Assembly (NCBI RefSeq): GCF_009708215.1
Contig: NZ_CP046175.1
Location: 186,001-250,000, forward strand
Direction: 5' to 3'
From: Occultella kanbiaonis
GTDB lineage: Bacteria > Actinomycetota > Actinomycetes > Actinomycetales > Beutenbergiaceae
Length of the DNA: 64,000 nucleotides
Shown in pieces: positions 34,600 to 43,409 of this stretch. The translations under genes and the position numbers were made by a program. The notes beneath the pieces were generated by a model that saw only the letters and a program-made list of their open reading frames with translations, was not told the DNA's origin and did no database searches. Each line of letters opens with the position of its first letter. Positions within the stretch are counted from its first letter, which is position 1.

Positions 34600-36662
34600 C
34601 AGGACAGCCGAAGGGCTTCCACCTCGGCGCGTCCTACTACCCCGAGCACTGGCCGCAGGAGCGGTGGGAGCGGGACCTGGGCGCGATGAGCGACCTCGGT
34701 TTCACGACCGTGCGCATGCTGGAGTTCGCGTGGTCCCGGCTCGAGCCGGGACCGGGCGAGTACCGCTTCGCCTGGGTCGACCGTGCGGCGGACCTCTGCG
34801 AGTCGTTCGGCCTCTCGATGATGCTCGGAACTCCGACAGCGGCGCCGCCGGTGTGGCTGATCAGCGCGTACCCGGACATCCTGCCCGTCGGCCCGGACGG
34901 CCTCCGGCGACAACCGGGTGGACGGCGTCACTACTGTCTGCACCACGAGCACTACCGCGCCGCTGCACGTGGCGTCGTCGAGCAGCTGGCGAACCACCTG
35001 GCCGGGCGCACCGACATCGTGGCGTGGCAGGTCGACAACGAGGTCGGGGCGTACCGGTCGACGTTCTGCTACTGCGATCAGTGCGAGGCCGCGTTCCGGC
35101 GCTGGCTGGAGGCCCGCTACCACGATGTCGCCGCGCTCAACGAGCGGTGGGGGACCGTGTTCTGGTCGCAGGAGGTGCGGGGCTGGGACGAGGTGCAGAT
35201 CCCACGGCCGGCCATGAACGGCTGGACCGGATCCAACAAGTCGGCACTGCTGGACTTCTGGCGGTTCAGTTCCGACGCGCTCGCCGACTTCGTGGGCGAT
35301 CAGGCCGACGCTCTGCGCGAGTGGTTCCCGCAGGTGCCAGTCACGACCAACTGGACCAGCCTGACCACGGCTGCGTTCGACCGTGCGGCGATGGCGAAGC
35401 GCATCGATTTCACCAGTTGGGACAACTACGAACTCGACCTGTACGGAGCGTCCTTCAACCACGATGTGGTCCGCGGTGCCAAGCTTGGGCCGCAGCCGAC
35501 GTGGACCCCGGAGCAGCGGTGCGCGCCACCCGACAACCGGCAGCACGTGCCACTGCTGCGCGACGGCGACGTCACCACGATGACCCTGCACAACATCGCG
35601 TGTGGCTCCGACGCGACGATCTACTTCCGGCTCGAGCAGGCGCTGTTCGGGGCCGAGAACGCCCACGGCGGCATCCTCGACCGCACTGGCGGCACCGACA
35701 CCCGCATCTACCGCGAGTTGATGTCTTCGGTGCCGCGGCTGCGGCAGATCGGTGATGCGGTCGCCGGGTCGCAGGTGCGAGCCCGCGCGGCGATCGTGTA
35801 CGACACCACCGCCGGCGTGGCGATCACCAGCCCGCTGCCACACCTGGTCAAGAAGCGCTCGCAGCTCCTCGGCCACATCGAACATCTCGTGCGCCCGTAC
35901 CACCGTGCCCTGCAGAGTCTCGGAGTCGATGTCGACGTCATCCCGTGCGACCGGGACCTTGCGCACTACGACGTGGTCATCCTTGCCGGCCAAGTGATCG
36001 CGAGCGGCGACCTGGCGACCTCGGTCAGGGAGTATGTGGCCGGCGGGGGGTGCCTCGTCGCGACTCCGTTCACCGCGCAGGTAGACGACAACGACAACCT
36101 CGTCGCGGCCGCGGTCCCGGCCGGTCTGACCGACGTCTTCGGGCTCTCGGTCACCGATCAGGACTTCCTCGCTGACGGCGAGACCGTGGTGCTCGCACGA
36201 CCCGTCGGCGCCGGGGAGGCACCGGTCCCCGATCTGCAGGGCGTGCTCTGCTGCGAGCTTCTGCGCCTCGCCGGCGCCGAGGTCACGTTCGAGTACCGGA
36301 ACCGGTGGTACGCCGGCACGCCTGCGATCGCCTCGCACACTTACGGGCGCGGTACCGCGGTGTATGTGGGCACGGCGCTGGACCACGTCGCCGCGAGAAG
36401 CCTGCTGACCGAGGTTCTCGCCGAACGGGACGTCGAGTGGCACGACCTGCCCCCGGACGTGCACCTCAGGAGGCGGTTCGGGCCAGGGTCCGGACCGTCG
36501 GAGGGCACAGAGTACGTGTTCGTCGTCAACGGCGGCGAGGTGGAGCAGACCGTGACGCTCGCGGGGCGATATCGCGATCTGGTGTCGGGCGAGGAACGGG
36601 ACGGTGTGATCGGGGTGAAGGCGCGGGATGCCGTCGTGCTCTGCCGTGCCAGGCCGAGGTGA
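34596..36662 (+). CDS. GH42-family beta-galactosidase-like enzyme
   Basis: A 688-aa cytoplasmic glycosidase. The TIM barrel starts FHLGASYYPEHWPQERWERDL. The acid/base is Glu149 in WQVDNEVGAY, and the likely nucleophile is Glu306 in TWTPEQRCAPP. A four-Cys-like cluster (FCYCDQCEAAFRRWL) recalls the zinc site of GH42 enzymes. The trimerisation domain (about 400-600) and a small C-terminal beta domain complete the length of 650-700 aa usual for the family. It starts in the ATGA overlap with the oxidoreductase gene, with GGAGG upstream. The family is clear; whether the sugar is galactose or arabinose is not. Confidence 0.9.
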   Translation: MTGQPKGFHLGASYYPEHWPQERWERDLGAMSDLGFTTVRMLEFAWSRLEPGPGEYRFAWVDRAADLCESFGLSMMLGTPTAAPPVWLISAYPDILPVGPDGLRRQPGGRRHYCLHHEHYRAAARGVVEQLANHLAGRTDIVAWQVDNEVGAYRSTFCYCDQCEAAFRRWLEARYHDVAALNERWGTVFWSQEVRGWDEVQIPRPAMNGWTGSNKSALLDFWRFSSDALADFVGDQADALREWFPQVPVTTNWTSLTTAAFDRAAMAKRIDFTSWDNYELDLYGASFNHDVVRGAKLGPQPTWTPEQRCAPPDNRQHVPLLRDGDVTTMTLHNIACGSDATIYFRLEQALFGAENAHGGILDRTGGTDTRIYRELMSSVPRLRQIGDAVAGSQVRARAAIVYDTTAGVAITSPLPHLVKKRSQLLGHIEHLVRPYHRALQSLGVDVDVIPCDRDLAHYDVVILAGQVIASGDLATSVREYVAGGGCLVATPFTAQVDDNDNLVAAAVPAGLTDVFGLSVTDQDFLADGETVVLARPVGAGEAPVPDLQGVLCCELLRLAGAEVTFEYRNRWYAGTPAIASHTYGRGTAVYVGTALDHVAARSLLTEVLAERDVEWHDLPPDVHLRRRFGPGSGPSEGTEYVFVVNGGEVEQTVTLAGRYRDLVSGEERDGVIGVKARDAVVLCRARPR

Positions 36663-36688
36663 CGGACTCCAGGTCCGACGCCCGGCCG

Positions 36689-36694
36689 TAGACT
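36689..36694 (+). promoter_or_regulatory. -10 box of a probable leaderless promoter
   Basis: TAGACT, 7 nt before the ATG of the IclR-type gene. It lies in the short gap after the GH42 gene, so the regulator probably has its own promoter. Confidence 0.45.
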
Positions 36695-36701
36695 TGAGGC
36701 C

Positions 36702-37412
36702 ATGCTTCCGGCCCAACCGAACCAGTCGCTGATCGACGGGCTCGCCTGCCTTCACGCGCTGGCCGTCAGTCCGACCGCGGTGGGTTCGCGGGAGCTCGCG
36801 CGGATGCTCGATCTCGAGCCCACGCGGACAAACCGGCTCCTGAAGACCCTCGCGCACCTCGGGCTGGCGGAACAGGACGAGAAGCGCAAGTACCGCGTCG
36901 GTCCCGCCATCCACGTGCTGGGAGTCGAGAGCCTGCACACGTCGGGCTTCATCGATCGTGCCGTCGAGGTCCTGAAGGGCCTCGACGACAAGCGCCTCAC
37001 GGTCGCGATGGGCGTGCTCTGGCAGGACCTCATCTGCTACCTGTATCACCAGTACCCCTCGAACACCGATGGCGGGACGATCCGGCACCGGCCCGTTCCG
37101 GCGTCGACCTCCGGACTCGGGCTCGTGCTGATGGCGCAGAAGAGCGATGACGAGCTACGAGCGCAGTACGCCGCCACCCGCAGCGGTGTGCACCTCGAGG
37201 GCCGCGACGGTCTGCTTGAGCGGGTTGCCAGGGTCCGTCGCCAGGGATACGCACTCTTCGACGCCGGTGATGGCAAGCGCACGGTCGCGATCGCTCTCGA
37301 GGGCGGTCATCGGGTGGCCGTCGGCGTCTCGGGTTCATTCCCGGACGACGACGTGCCCGGGTTGGTCGGCGAACTCAGGTCCGCAGCAGCCCAGCTCGCG
37401 CAGGCGAGCTGA
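36702..37412 (+). CDS. IclR-family transcriptional regulator
   Basis: A 236-aa regulator with an N-terminal winged helix (SLIDGLACLHALAVSP, then SRELARMLDLEPTRTNRLLKTLAHLGLAEQDEKRKYRVG) and a C-terminal ligand-binding domain (RHRPVPASTSGLGLVLMAQ, then RVRRQGYALFDAGDGKRTVAIALEG). IclR proteins often regulate breakdown of sugars and aromatic acids. It follows the GH42 gene closely and converges on a GH20-like gene, so it is a good candidate for binding the GGTGCTNNTAYAG sites of this locus. Confidence 0.92.
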   Translation: MLPAQPNQSLIDGLACLHALAVSPTAVGSRELARMLDLEPTRTNRLLKTLAHLGLAEQDEKRKYRVGPAIHVLGVESLHTSGFIDRAVEVLKGLDDKRLTVAMGVLWQDLICYLYHQYPSNTDGGTIRHRPVPASTSGLGLVLMAQKSDDELRAQYAATRSGVHLEGRDGLLERVARVRRQGYALFDAGDGKRTVAIALEGGHRVAVGVSGSFPDDDVPGLVGELRSAAAQLAQAS

Positions 37413-37427
37413 ACCGCTCCAGCGGCG

Positions 37428-39314
37428 TCAGTTCACCGGGCTCGGGCTGGCAACCATGTCGTGGCGCATGATCTGACCGCCCGCGCCCGGCCGGAACATG
37501 GGAAGTTGGTCGACATCGAGCTGCTCGATGCGTCGAGTCGGGTCAGCCAGCCACACGGTCAATGTCTCGTGCAGAGTATCGAGCCGTGCGAGCAGACCCC
37601 CGTAGCGCAGGTCGAGAACCTCCCAGCCGAAGACCTTGTTGTGGGCGACCCATCGGGCGTGCGCTGAGCGCCGCAAGGACCGGACGCCGTCGGCGACGGC
37701 GGGGATCACATGGTCGAGGAGGTCGCGCACCGTCTCCACGTCGCCCGCGCGGTACGCCGGGCGCAGACGCTGGTGCAGCTCCACCTTGTGCTCGAGCACG
37801 CGAGCGGCATCGATCACGGCCGAGACGATCTGGTCGGCGGCAGTCCCGCTCGCCGCGGCGGCGGTCAGGTCGTCTGCGAGCTGGCGGAACCTGGGCGCCA
37901 ACGGCTCGGCGGGCAGGGGCATCAGGTCGAGCAGTGGGTCGGACCACAGCAACCAGGCGCCGGGGTTCCCGAACAACTCGGGGTGATCGGGGCCGGCGTC
38001 GGCATCCGACAAGGCCCGGTCGAGCTCGTCCGCGCGCAGCCAGGTCAGTAGCGTGCCGTCGCAGGACCCTCGGAAGTTCGTCGCTGAGAAGGCTGCGTTC
38101 TCGGCGCCGGCGTAGGCCTCATCGCAGAAGTGCTGGATGGCGGGCAGGGTCGAGTAGAGGTCGGCCTGTGAACTGTCGTTCCCCCATGTCGTCACCATCA
38201 CCTCGGCGAGCCCGACCCTGCGGGCTGCTCGCACGCCCGGCGTGAGCGCCGCGATCGAGGAGGTGTTCTGCGACCAGAGCCGCGACCAGCACGAGACACC
38301 TGCCGCGAACACGGGCTCGTGGCCGGCCGCCTGGTGCCGTTCGAGCTGCCGGACGTAATGATCCTCGTCCAGGCTCAGATAGTCCCAGTGGACGAGTGTG
38401 ACATTGCTCGGGATCGGCGCGACGTCCTTGCCCGGGAACGCGACGCCGAGGTCGTGCATGTCGTGACGGACGGAGGCGAACTTCAGATACATGTCGCTCC
38501 AGATCATCGGCCGCAGGCCGAGCTCGTCGCACAGGTCCGCCACCCGCCGGAGGTGCCGATTGACCAGCTCGATCGGCTCCTCGGAGCCGTACCGGGACCT
38601 GTGCGCTCCGCTGCCGATCCCGTAGGTCTCGTCCATGCCGACGTGGATCCGGCGGGACCGCACCGGCGCACTGGCGGCCTCGAGCATCGCCCGGACGAGT
38701 TCGTAGCTCTTCGGCTCGTCGACGAGCAGCACCTGTGCGTTGTCCCGGACCGGACCGTACACGGGCCATTGGAGCACGTTCGCGAGATGGCCGAGGGTCT
38801 GGATGCACGGGATGAGCTCGATGCCGACGCGGGCGGCCGCGTCGTCGATCGCGGTGAGCTCGCTGGCCGCATACCGCCCGCGCGCGTGCCCGAAGTACGG
38901 CTCACCCGGGATCTCGTAAATGTCCTCGGTGTAGAGCATTACGCTCGTTGCGCCCATCAGGGCGACCCGGCGGATGAGGCCGATCACGGCGTCGACGGTC
39001 AGCACCGCGTTGCGCGAGACGTCGAGCATCACGGTGATCGTCTCGAAGGGGGTCCGCTCGGATCGCTCGCTCACCGAGCCGGCCACGAGCAGTTCACCCA
39101 TGACGGCGCCGAGGCCTCGCAAGCCTTGCGTGATGGTGCCGTACTCCACGTCGGCACCGCGGTCGCGCGCAGTGATCCGCAAGCCGCTGTCAGTACCCCG
39201 ACTTAGCGAGATCTCGAACCCGTCATCGCCGAGTCGGTCGGGGAACTCGCCGAGCACATCAGCAACCGCTTGGTGCATCGGGTCTACGTCGTCGGTATGA
39301 ACGGTGATCTGCAT
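37428..39314 (-). CDS. GH20-like beta-N-acetylhexosaminidase (628 aa)
   Basis: A 628-aa protein with a short N-terminal alpha/beta domain, a TIM barrel starting TVMLDVSRNAVLTVDAVIGL, and the GH20 catalytic pair Asp228-Glu229 in HVGMDETYG. Other barrel landmarks are EPYFGHARGRY, CIQTLGHLANVLQWP, MIWSDMYLKF and VTTWGNDSSQADL. GH20 enzymes use the substrate's acetamido group, so the expected substrate is a beta-linked N-acetylhexosaminide. No signal peptide is seen, so it should be cytoplasmic. A C-terminal helical domain (about 440-628) is shared with the second copy at 50.1 kb. The motif GGTGCTGATATAG lies 46-58 nt upstream of the start. Confidence 0.82.
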   Translation of the reverse strand: MQITVHTDDVDPMHQAVADVLGEFPDRLGDDGFEISLSRGTDSGLRITARDRGADVEYGTITQGLRGLGAVMGELLVAGSVSERSERTPFETITVMLDVSRNAVLTVDAVIGLIRRVALMGATSVMLYTEDIYEIPGEPYFGHARGRYAASELTAIDDAAARVGIELIPCIQTLGHLANVLQWPVYGPVRDNAQVLLVDEPKSYELVRAMLEAASAPVRSRRIHVGMDETYGIGSGAHRSRYGSEEPIELVNRHLRRVADLCDELGLRPMIWSDMYLKFASVRHDMHDLGVAFPGKDVAPIPSNVTLVHWDYLSLDEDHYVRQLERHQAAGHEPVFAAGVSCWSRLWSQNTSSIAALTPGVRAARRVGLAEVMVTTWGNDSSQADLYSTLPAIQHFCDEAYAGAENAAFSATNFRGSCDGTLLTWLRADELDRALSDADAGPDHPELFGNPGAWLLWSDPLLDLMPLPAEPLAPRFRQLADDLTAAAASGTAADQIVSAVIDAARVLEHKVELHQRLRPAYRAGDVETVRDLLDHVIPAVADGVRSLRRSAHARWVAHNKVFGWEVLDLRYGGLLARLDTLHETLTVWLADPTRRIEQLDVDQLPMFRPGAGGQIMRHDMVASPSPVN

Positions 39315-39358
39315 GGCGCATCCCAGTGTCTCGTGGCGTTGACTGCAGCGGAAGCGGC

Positions 39359-39372
39359 ACTATATCAGCACC
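39359..39372 (-). promoter_or_regulatory. Shared motif GGTGCTNNTAYAG, copy 3 (minus strand)
   Basis: GGTGCTGATATAG (39372-39360, minus strand) runs into TATAGT, a consensus-like -10, about 45 nt upstream of the GH20-like gene. It matches the two sites near 28.2 kb. Confidence 0.5.
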
Positions 39373-39387
39373 ACTGGTCGAACGGAC

Positions 39388-40584
39388 TCAGCCCTTAGCG
39401 ATGACGCGGCGCAGCGGCTTGGGGAACTCGTCGAGCCGATCGGCGGCGGCATCGATCAGCGTGTCGACGTGGTTGAGCGCGATCCGCACCGCGCCGAGGG
39501 TCACGGCGTCCGGGCCCAGCGGGGACACCTCCAGGCGTGGCATCCGCGCGGTGAGTGGCTCGAGATGGCGGCGCAGTGGCTCGAGCAGGGTGTCGCCGCT
39601 TGCGGAGAGTCCGCCGCCGATGACGACCAGCTCGGGGTCGATGGTCGCGACCAGGACAGCCACCCCCTCGGCCAGCGCCCGGGTGTAGTCCTCCACGCGC
39701 TTCCGGGCGGTCTCCGAGCCGTCGCGGGCGTCGTCGAACACCGACTTGATGTCGACCTCCTCGCCCGGGTCCGCCTTCAGCCGCGCGGCCGCGCCACGCC
39801 ACCGTAGGAACGGTAGGTGGTGGAGCTCGCCGGCGAAGCCGCCGAAGCCGGTGAGGAGCCGGCCGTCGATCATGATGCCGGCGCCGATCGACTGTCCCAC
39901 GGCGACGTTGACGAGGCTGGCCGCGTCCTGCCCGGCGCCGCGCCAGTGCTCACCGACGGTTGCGATGTTGCAGTCGTTGCCGACCACCACGTGCCGCTCG
40001 AGGCGGTCGCGCAGCTCGGTCTCGAGATCGATGCCGGTCCAGCCGGGCATGCCGCCGGCGGCCACGACCGTGCCGGCATGGATCACCCCGCGGGCGCCGG
40101 CGGCGACCACCCAGACCTGGCTGTAGCGGATCCGCGCCTGCCGGCAGCAGTCCTCCAGCACGGTCCGGGCCGCCTGTAGCCGCTCCACCGAGTCCGCGTC
40201 GGGAGCGATCTCGACCGTCGACGTCGACAGCGGCTCGCCGCCGAGGTCGGCCACGACGGCGCGGACCCGGTGGCGCCCCAGGTCGACGCCGGCGACGTAT
40301 CCGGCCTCGGCGCGGAACCGGTGCCGGCGCGGGGCCGGGCCGATCTGCGGGGTCGCCGACGCGGCCGGCTTCTCCGGTGCGATCCAGCGCAGTTCGAGGA
40401 GCTGGTTGACGATCTGCTGGGCCGAGGTGCGGGACACCCCGACGGTGTCGCCGATCTGCGCGACCGTCGCAGGCCCGGCCCGGAACCGGGCCAGTGCCGC
40501 GCCCAGGTTGATCCGGCGCAGCAACGACTGGTCGCCGCCGGTGGATCGGCCGGCGGCGCTGCTCGGAGATGTTCGAGTGACCAC
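39388..40584 (-). CDS. ROK-family transcriptional regulator lacking the zinc motif
   Basis: A 398-aa NagC/XylR-like protein: an N-terminal winged helix (LARFRAGPATVAQIGDTVGV, then SRTSAQQIVNQLLELRWI) and a ROK sugar-kinase-like domain (GYVAGVDLGRHRVRAVVADL, HVVVGNDCNIATVGEHWRGA, then GFGGFAGELHHLP). The usual CxCGxxGCxE zinc motif after the GELHHLP segment is replaced by FLRWRGAAARLKADPGE, so it cannot bind that zinc and is probably a pure sensor. GTG 40584 is 6 nt from TAGGCT, fitting a leaderless mRNA. It is divergent from the propeller-ABC operon. Confidence 0.87.
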   Translation of the reverse strand: MVTRTSPSSAAGRSTGGDQSLLRRINLGAALARFRAGPATVAQIGDTVGVSRTSAQQIVNQLLELRWIAPEKPAASATPQIGPAPRRHRFRAEAGYVAGVDLGRHRVRAVVADLGGEPLSTSTVEIAPDADSVERLQAARTVLEDCCRQARIRYSQVWVVAAGARGVIHAGTVVAAGGMPGWTGIDLETELRDRLERHVVVGNDCNIATVGEHWRGAGQDAASLVNVAVGQSIGAGIMIDGRLLTGFGGFAGELHHLPFLRWRGAAARLKADPGEEVDIKSVFDDARDGSETARKRVEDYTRALAEGVAVLVATIDPELVVIGGGLSASGDTLLEPLRRHLEPLTARMPRLEVSPLGPDAVTLGAVRIALNHVDTLIDAAADRLDEFPKPLRRVIAKG

Positions 40585-40590
40585 AGGGAG

Positions 40591-40687
40591 AGCCTACAGC
40601 CACGTGGAAGAATCTCACATGAAACAAACTTGTTAAAGAAACTGCAGGTCAGAAGCCTTGACACCTCAGCAGTGTCCCGTGCAGGAT
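40591..40687. promoter_or_regulatory. Divergent promoters and operator-like palindrome
   Basis: Leftward: -10 TAGGCT (minus, 40591-40596). Rightward: TTGACA (40658-40663), 18 bp, CAGGAT (40682-40687). Between them AACAA-AC-TTGTT (40623-40634) resembles ROK/XylR-type sites rich in AACAA/TTGTT. The ROK protein encoded next to it is the natural binder. Confidence 0.45.
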
Positions 40688-40754
40688 CGAACACGCAACG
40701 CGCCGACCGGCGCTCTGACCGCCACGGTGACGTGGCCGACACGAGGAGATCAGC

Positions 40755-41903
40755 GTGGTCTCACCGCGGTATCTGACCAGCTTCGAGCAGTACCGGTACT
40801 TCACCTACCCGCACCTGAACGGGTTCGTCGCGGACGCCGACGGTGTCACGACTGGGGTCGTGGTCGGTCAGATCGAGCTCGAACCGGCCGCGATGAGCCT
40901 GCACCTGATCGACGTCGCCACCGGCACCGACCGTGAGCTCTGCCGCTTCACCGACCCGATCGACACGACGAACCCGTACAGCTGGTACGACGTCGCCACC
41001 GACGGCAGCCGCATCGTCACGATGTTCAGCAACGAGGTCATCTGCATTGACATCACCGCCGACGGCGCCGTCACCACCCGGCCCGTCTTCGCGCCGCCGG
41101 GCGACCACGAGCTCTCGGTGATCGTGACCCTGCACCCGGCGTTCGACCGGTGCCTGGCGTCGTACTACCCGAAGGGCAAGAAGACCGGCCCGAGCGTGCT
41201 CGTGGAGATCGATCTGACCACCGGCGAGGCGACCCAGCTTCTCGACTCCGCGAGTGAGCTGGCGCATTTCCAGTACTGCGAGGCCGACCCGGACTGGATC
41301 GGATTCTCGAACCAGAGTCGCTTCACGCACAACTACGGCCCGTACAACCGGCTCTGGGTCATGCACCCCGTGCATGCCCCGCGTGGCATGAAGATCTGGG
41401 ACCAGATCGCCGGCGACGGCATCGTGCCGACAGGTCACGAGGCGTGGGCGTTCCATGAGGTCTGCTGCATCACGGTCGCAGCCGACACCACTCAGCCCTC
41501 GAACACCCCGTGTGAGGGCACGCCTGGCCTCTGGCAGATCTGGCCGGACGGGCGTGAGCCCCGACTGATCGTCGAGGCGGCGGACTACAACCACGCCTCG
41601 ATCAGCCGGCAGGGCGACCTCGCCGTGGTCGACGCCGGTCCGACGCGTCCGCCATGGCTGTTCCCCACCGCGCCCGAGGACCCGATCGACCCGGATGCCT
41701 CGGCCGGGCGGATCGAACTCGTCAGCATGACTGGGGAGTTCGCTCCCGTCACACTCGCCGAGATGCACTTCGGCGACGTGCACCCACGACACGGACACCC
41801 CGGTTTCTCCCCGGACGGCGCCTTTGTCGCGTTCACCGACACCGACCCCTTCACCCAGCGATCCCGGGTCGGCCTCGCCGACGTGCGGTCGGCTCGACGC
41901 TGA
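40755..41903 (+). CDS. PL22-like beta-propeller protein (oligogalacturonate-lyase type)
   Basis: A 382-aa protein with TolB/oligogalacturonate-lyase-like blades. Three His-containing segments match the metal-binding arrangement I recall for PL22: TGHEAWAFHEVC (near residue 232), YNHASISRQGDLAVVDAG (near 277) and DVHPRHGHPGFSPDGAFVAF (near 340). PL22 enzymes cleave unsaturated digalacturonate in the cytoplasm, consistent with no signal peptide here. The match is partial and the substrate may differ. GTG with GAGGAG 6 nt upstream. It is first gene of an operon with the sugar importer 41936-45250, so its substrate is probably what that importer brings in. Confidence 0.65.
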   Translation: MVSPRYLTSFEQYRYFTYPHLNGFVADADGVTTGVVVGQIELEPAAMSLHLIDVATGTDRELCRFTDPIDTTNPYSWYDVATDGSRIVTMFSNEVICIDITADGAVTTRPVFAPPGDHELSVIVTLHPAFDRCLASYYPKGKKTGPSVLVEIDLTTGEATQLLDSASELAHFQYCEADPDWIGFSNQSRFTHNYGPYNRLWVMHPVHAPRGMKIWDQIAGDGIVPTGHEAWAFHEVCCITVAADTTQPSNTPCEGTPGLWQIWPDGREPRLIVEAADYNHASISRQGDLAVVDAGPTRPPWLFPTAPEDPIDPDASAGRIELVSMTGEFAPVTLAEMHFGDVHPRHGHPGFSPDGAFVAFTDTDPFTQRSRVGLADVRSARR

Positions 41904-41935
41904 GCCACCGCCACTCACCCAGAAGGAAGACTCAC

Positions 41936-43399
41936 ATGTCCCACGTTCGTCATGCCCAGATGTCCCGCCGCAGCGTGCTGACCGCGGGGCTCGGCGCCGC
42001 GGCCGGCCTCGGCCTCGCCGCCTGTGGATCGTCCGAGGACCCGAGCGGCGGTGGCAGTAGCAGCGGTGGTGGCGCCACCGTCGAACTGACCCTCGCCCTC
42101 ATCCCGGACCCGCCGGGCGCCAGCGAGTTCTATCGGGCGCAGATGGACGCCTTCGAGGCCGCGAATCCCGGTATCAGGATCAACATCATCGAGAACCCGG
42201 GCGATCAGCAGCTCAGCGCCGTCGAGCTGATGTTCCAGCAGGGGAACGCCCCGGACATCTATCGCGCGCAGGCCGCCGGGTTCGACCGCATGTACTCACG
42301 CGGATGGGCGCGCTCGCTCGAGGAGTTCGTCACCGACGACTTCCGGTCGCGGTTCCCGGAGGGCTCCCTGGAGCCCGCGAGCTCGGGCCTGCACCGCAAC
42401 GGCGAGCTCTACTCGATCCCGCTGGTGTGGGGTAAGTGGTCGGCGATGGACCTGTTCGTCTACAACCGGTCGTTGCTGGCCGCGAGTGGCTTCGATGCGG
42501 CGCCCACCACCTGGGGTGAGCTTGAGGAGATCGCCCGTGCGGTCACGGCCGACGGCGGCGGCCAAGTCTTCGGGATGGCGCCCGAGCAGGCCTCCGGCAT
42601 CGTGCGCATGTCGCGCCAAGGCGTCCCTTACTCGATCCCCGGCGACGGCATCAACCTGATGACCGGCGAGCCGGACACCGCGAACCCGACGATGATCGAG
42701 GCCGTCGAACTGATGCGTCGCATGAACGCCGAAGGATCGTTGATCACCGGCTGGGAGAGCTGGGACAGTTCGCGCTCCTACACCGAGTTCGCCGCCGGCA
42801 GCTTCGCCATGTACACGGCCCAGTCGTGGCACATCGCCGAGATCCGCAACCTGAACCCCGACATCGAGATGGGCATCGTCGCTGTTCCGGTCCCGGACTC
42901 GGGACGCGCCTCCTACACGCCGATCACCCAGCAGTTCGACCCGCTGTGGTCGATGTCGTCGGAGACCGAGCATCCCGAGGAGGCCTGGCTGGTCCTGGAC
43001 TTCCTCGCGTCCGCGGACTTCTACCGTGCCTACTACGAGGAGTTCGGGACCCTCACCGCCATGCAGAGCGTCTGGGAGGACGAGATCCAGGCCAACCCGG
43101 ACCTGTCCGAGGTGTTCGGGGTCGCGGAGTCCACGATGCAGGTCGTCCCGAACCCGAAGCTCGCCAGCGAGGGTGGCGCCACCATCCTCAATGCCCGGGC
43201 CGAGCGACCCGAACTCCGCTTCACCGACTCGGCGCTGGAGTCGATGATCAAGAACGAGGACTTCGCGCCCAAGGCGGCCGCGCTCGACGAACAGCTGCGT
43301 ACCTTCCTCGACGAGATCTTCGCCACCGGGGACGCGTCGGTCGAGGACATCAGTTTCCCCGACTGGGATCCGCTGCAGCCGTACGACGCAGCGAACTGA
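41936..43399 (+). CDS. CUT1 ABC transporter substrate-binding Tat lipoprotein
   Basis: A 487-aa binding protein. The N-terminus has both a twin arginine (MSRRSVLTAGLGAAAGLG) and a lipobox (LAAC), so it is a Tat-exported lipoprotein. The body is a family-1 solute-binding fold (FYRAQMDAFEAANPGIRINI, NAPDIYRAQAAGFDRM, LYSIPLVWGKWSAMDLFVYN, then YTEFAAGSFAMYTAQSWH). AAGGAAGA precedes the ATG. It is followed 10 nt later by two permease genes. Its place between PL22-like and toroid genes suggests it binds oligosaccharides released by the exported enzymes. Confidence 0.93.
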   Translation: MSHVRHAQMSRRSVLTAGLGAAAGLGLAACGSSEDPSGGGSSSGGGATVELTLALIPDPPGASEFYRAQMDAFEAANPGIRINIIENPGDQQLSAVELMFQQGNAPDIYRAQAAGFDRMYSRGWARSLEEFVTDDFRSRFPEGSLEPASSGLHRNGELYSIPLVWGKWSAMDLFVYNRSLLAASGFDAAPTTWGELEEIARAVTADGGGQVFGMAPEQASGIVRMSRQGVPYSIPGDGINLMTGEPDTANPTMIEAVELMRRMNAEGSLITGWESWDSSRSYTEFAAGSFAMYTAQSWHIAEIRNLNPDIEMGIVAVPVPDSGRASYTPITQQFDPLWSMSSETEHPEEAWLVLDFLASADFYRAYYEEFGTLTAMQSVWEDEIQANPDLSEVFGVAESTMQVVPNPKLASEGGATILNARAERPELRFTDSALESMIKNEDFAPKAAALDEQLRTFLDEIFATGDASVEDISFPDWDPLQPYDAAN

Positions 43400-43409
43400 G
43401 GTCGACCAC

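Noticed and set aside
25345-36662. A 3-keto (C-glycoside-type) deglycosylation pathway combining the Gfo/Idh and FAD proteins
   Set aside because: The Gfo/Idh protein lacks the catalytic Lys motif, the flavoprotein is not of the GMC type, and no C-glycoside lyase subunits were recognised.
34401-37088. An 895-aa minus-strand open frame opposite the oxidoreductase, GH42 and IclR genes
   Set aside because: It crosses three clearly identified genes on the opposite strand and has no family motif.
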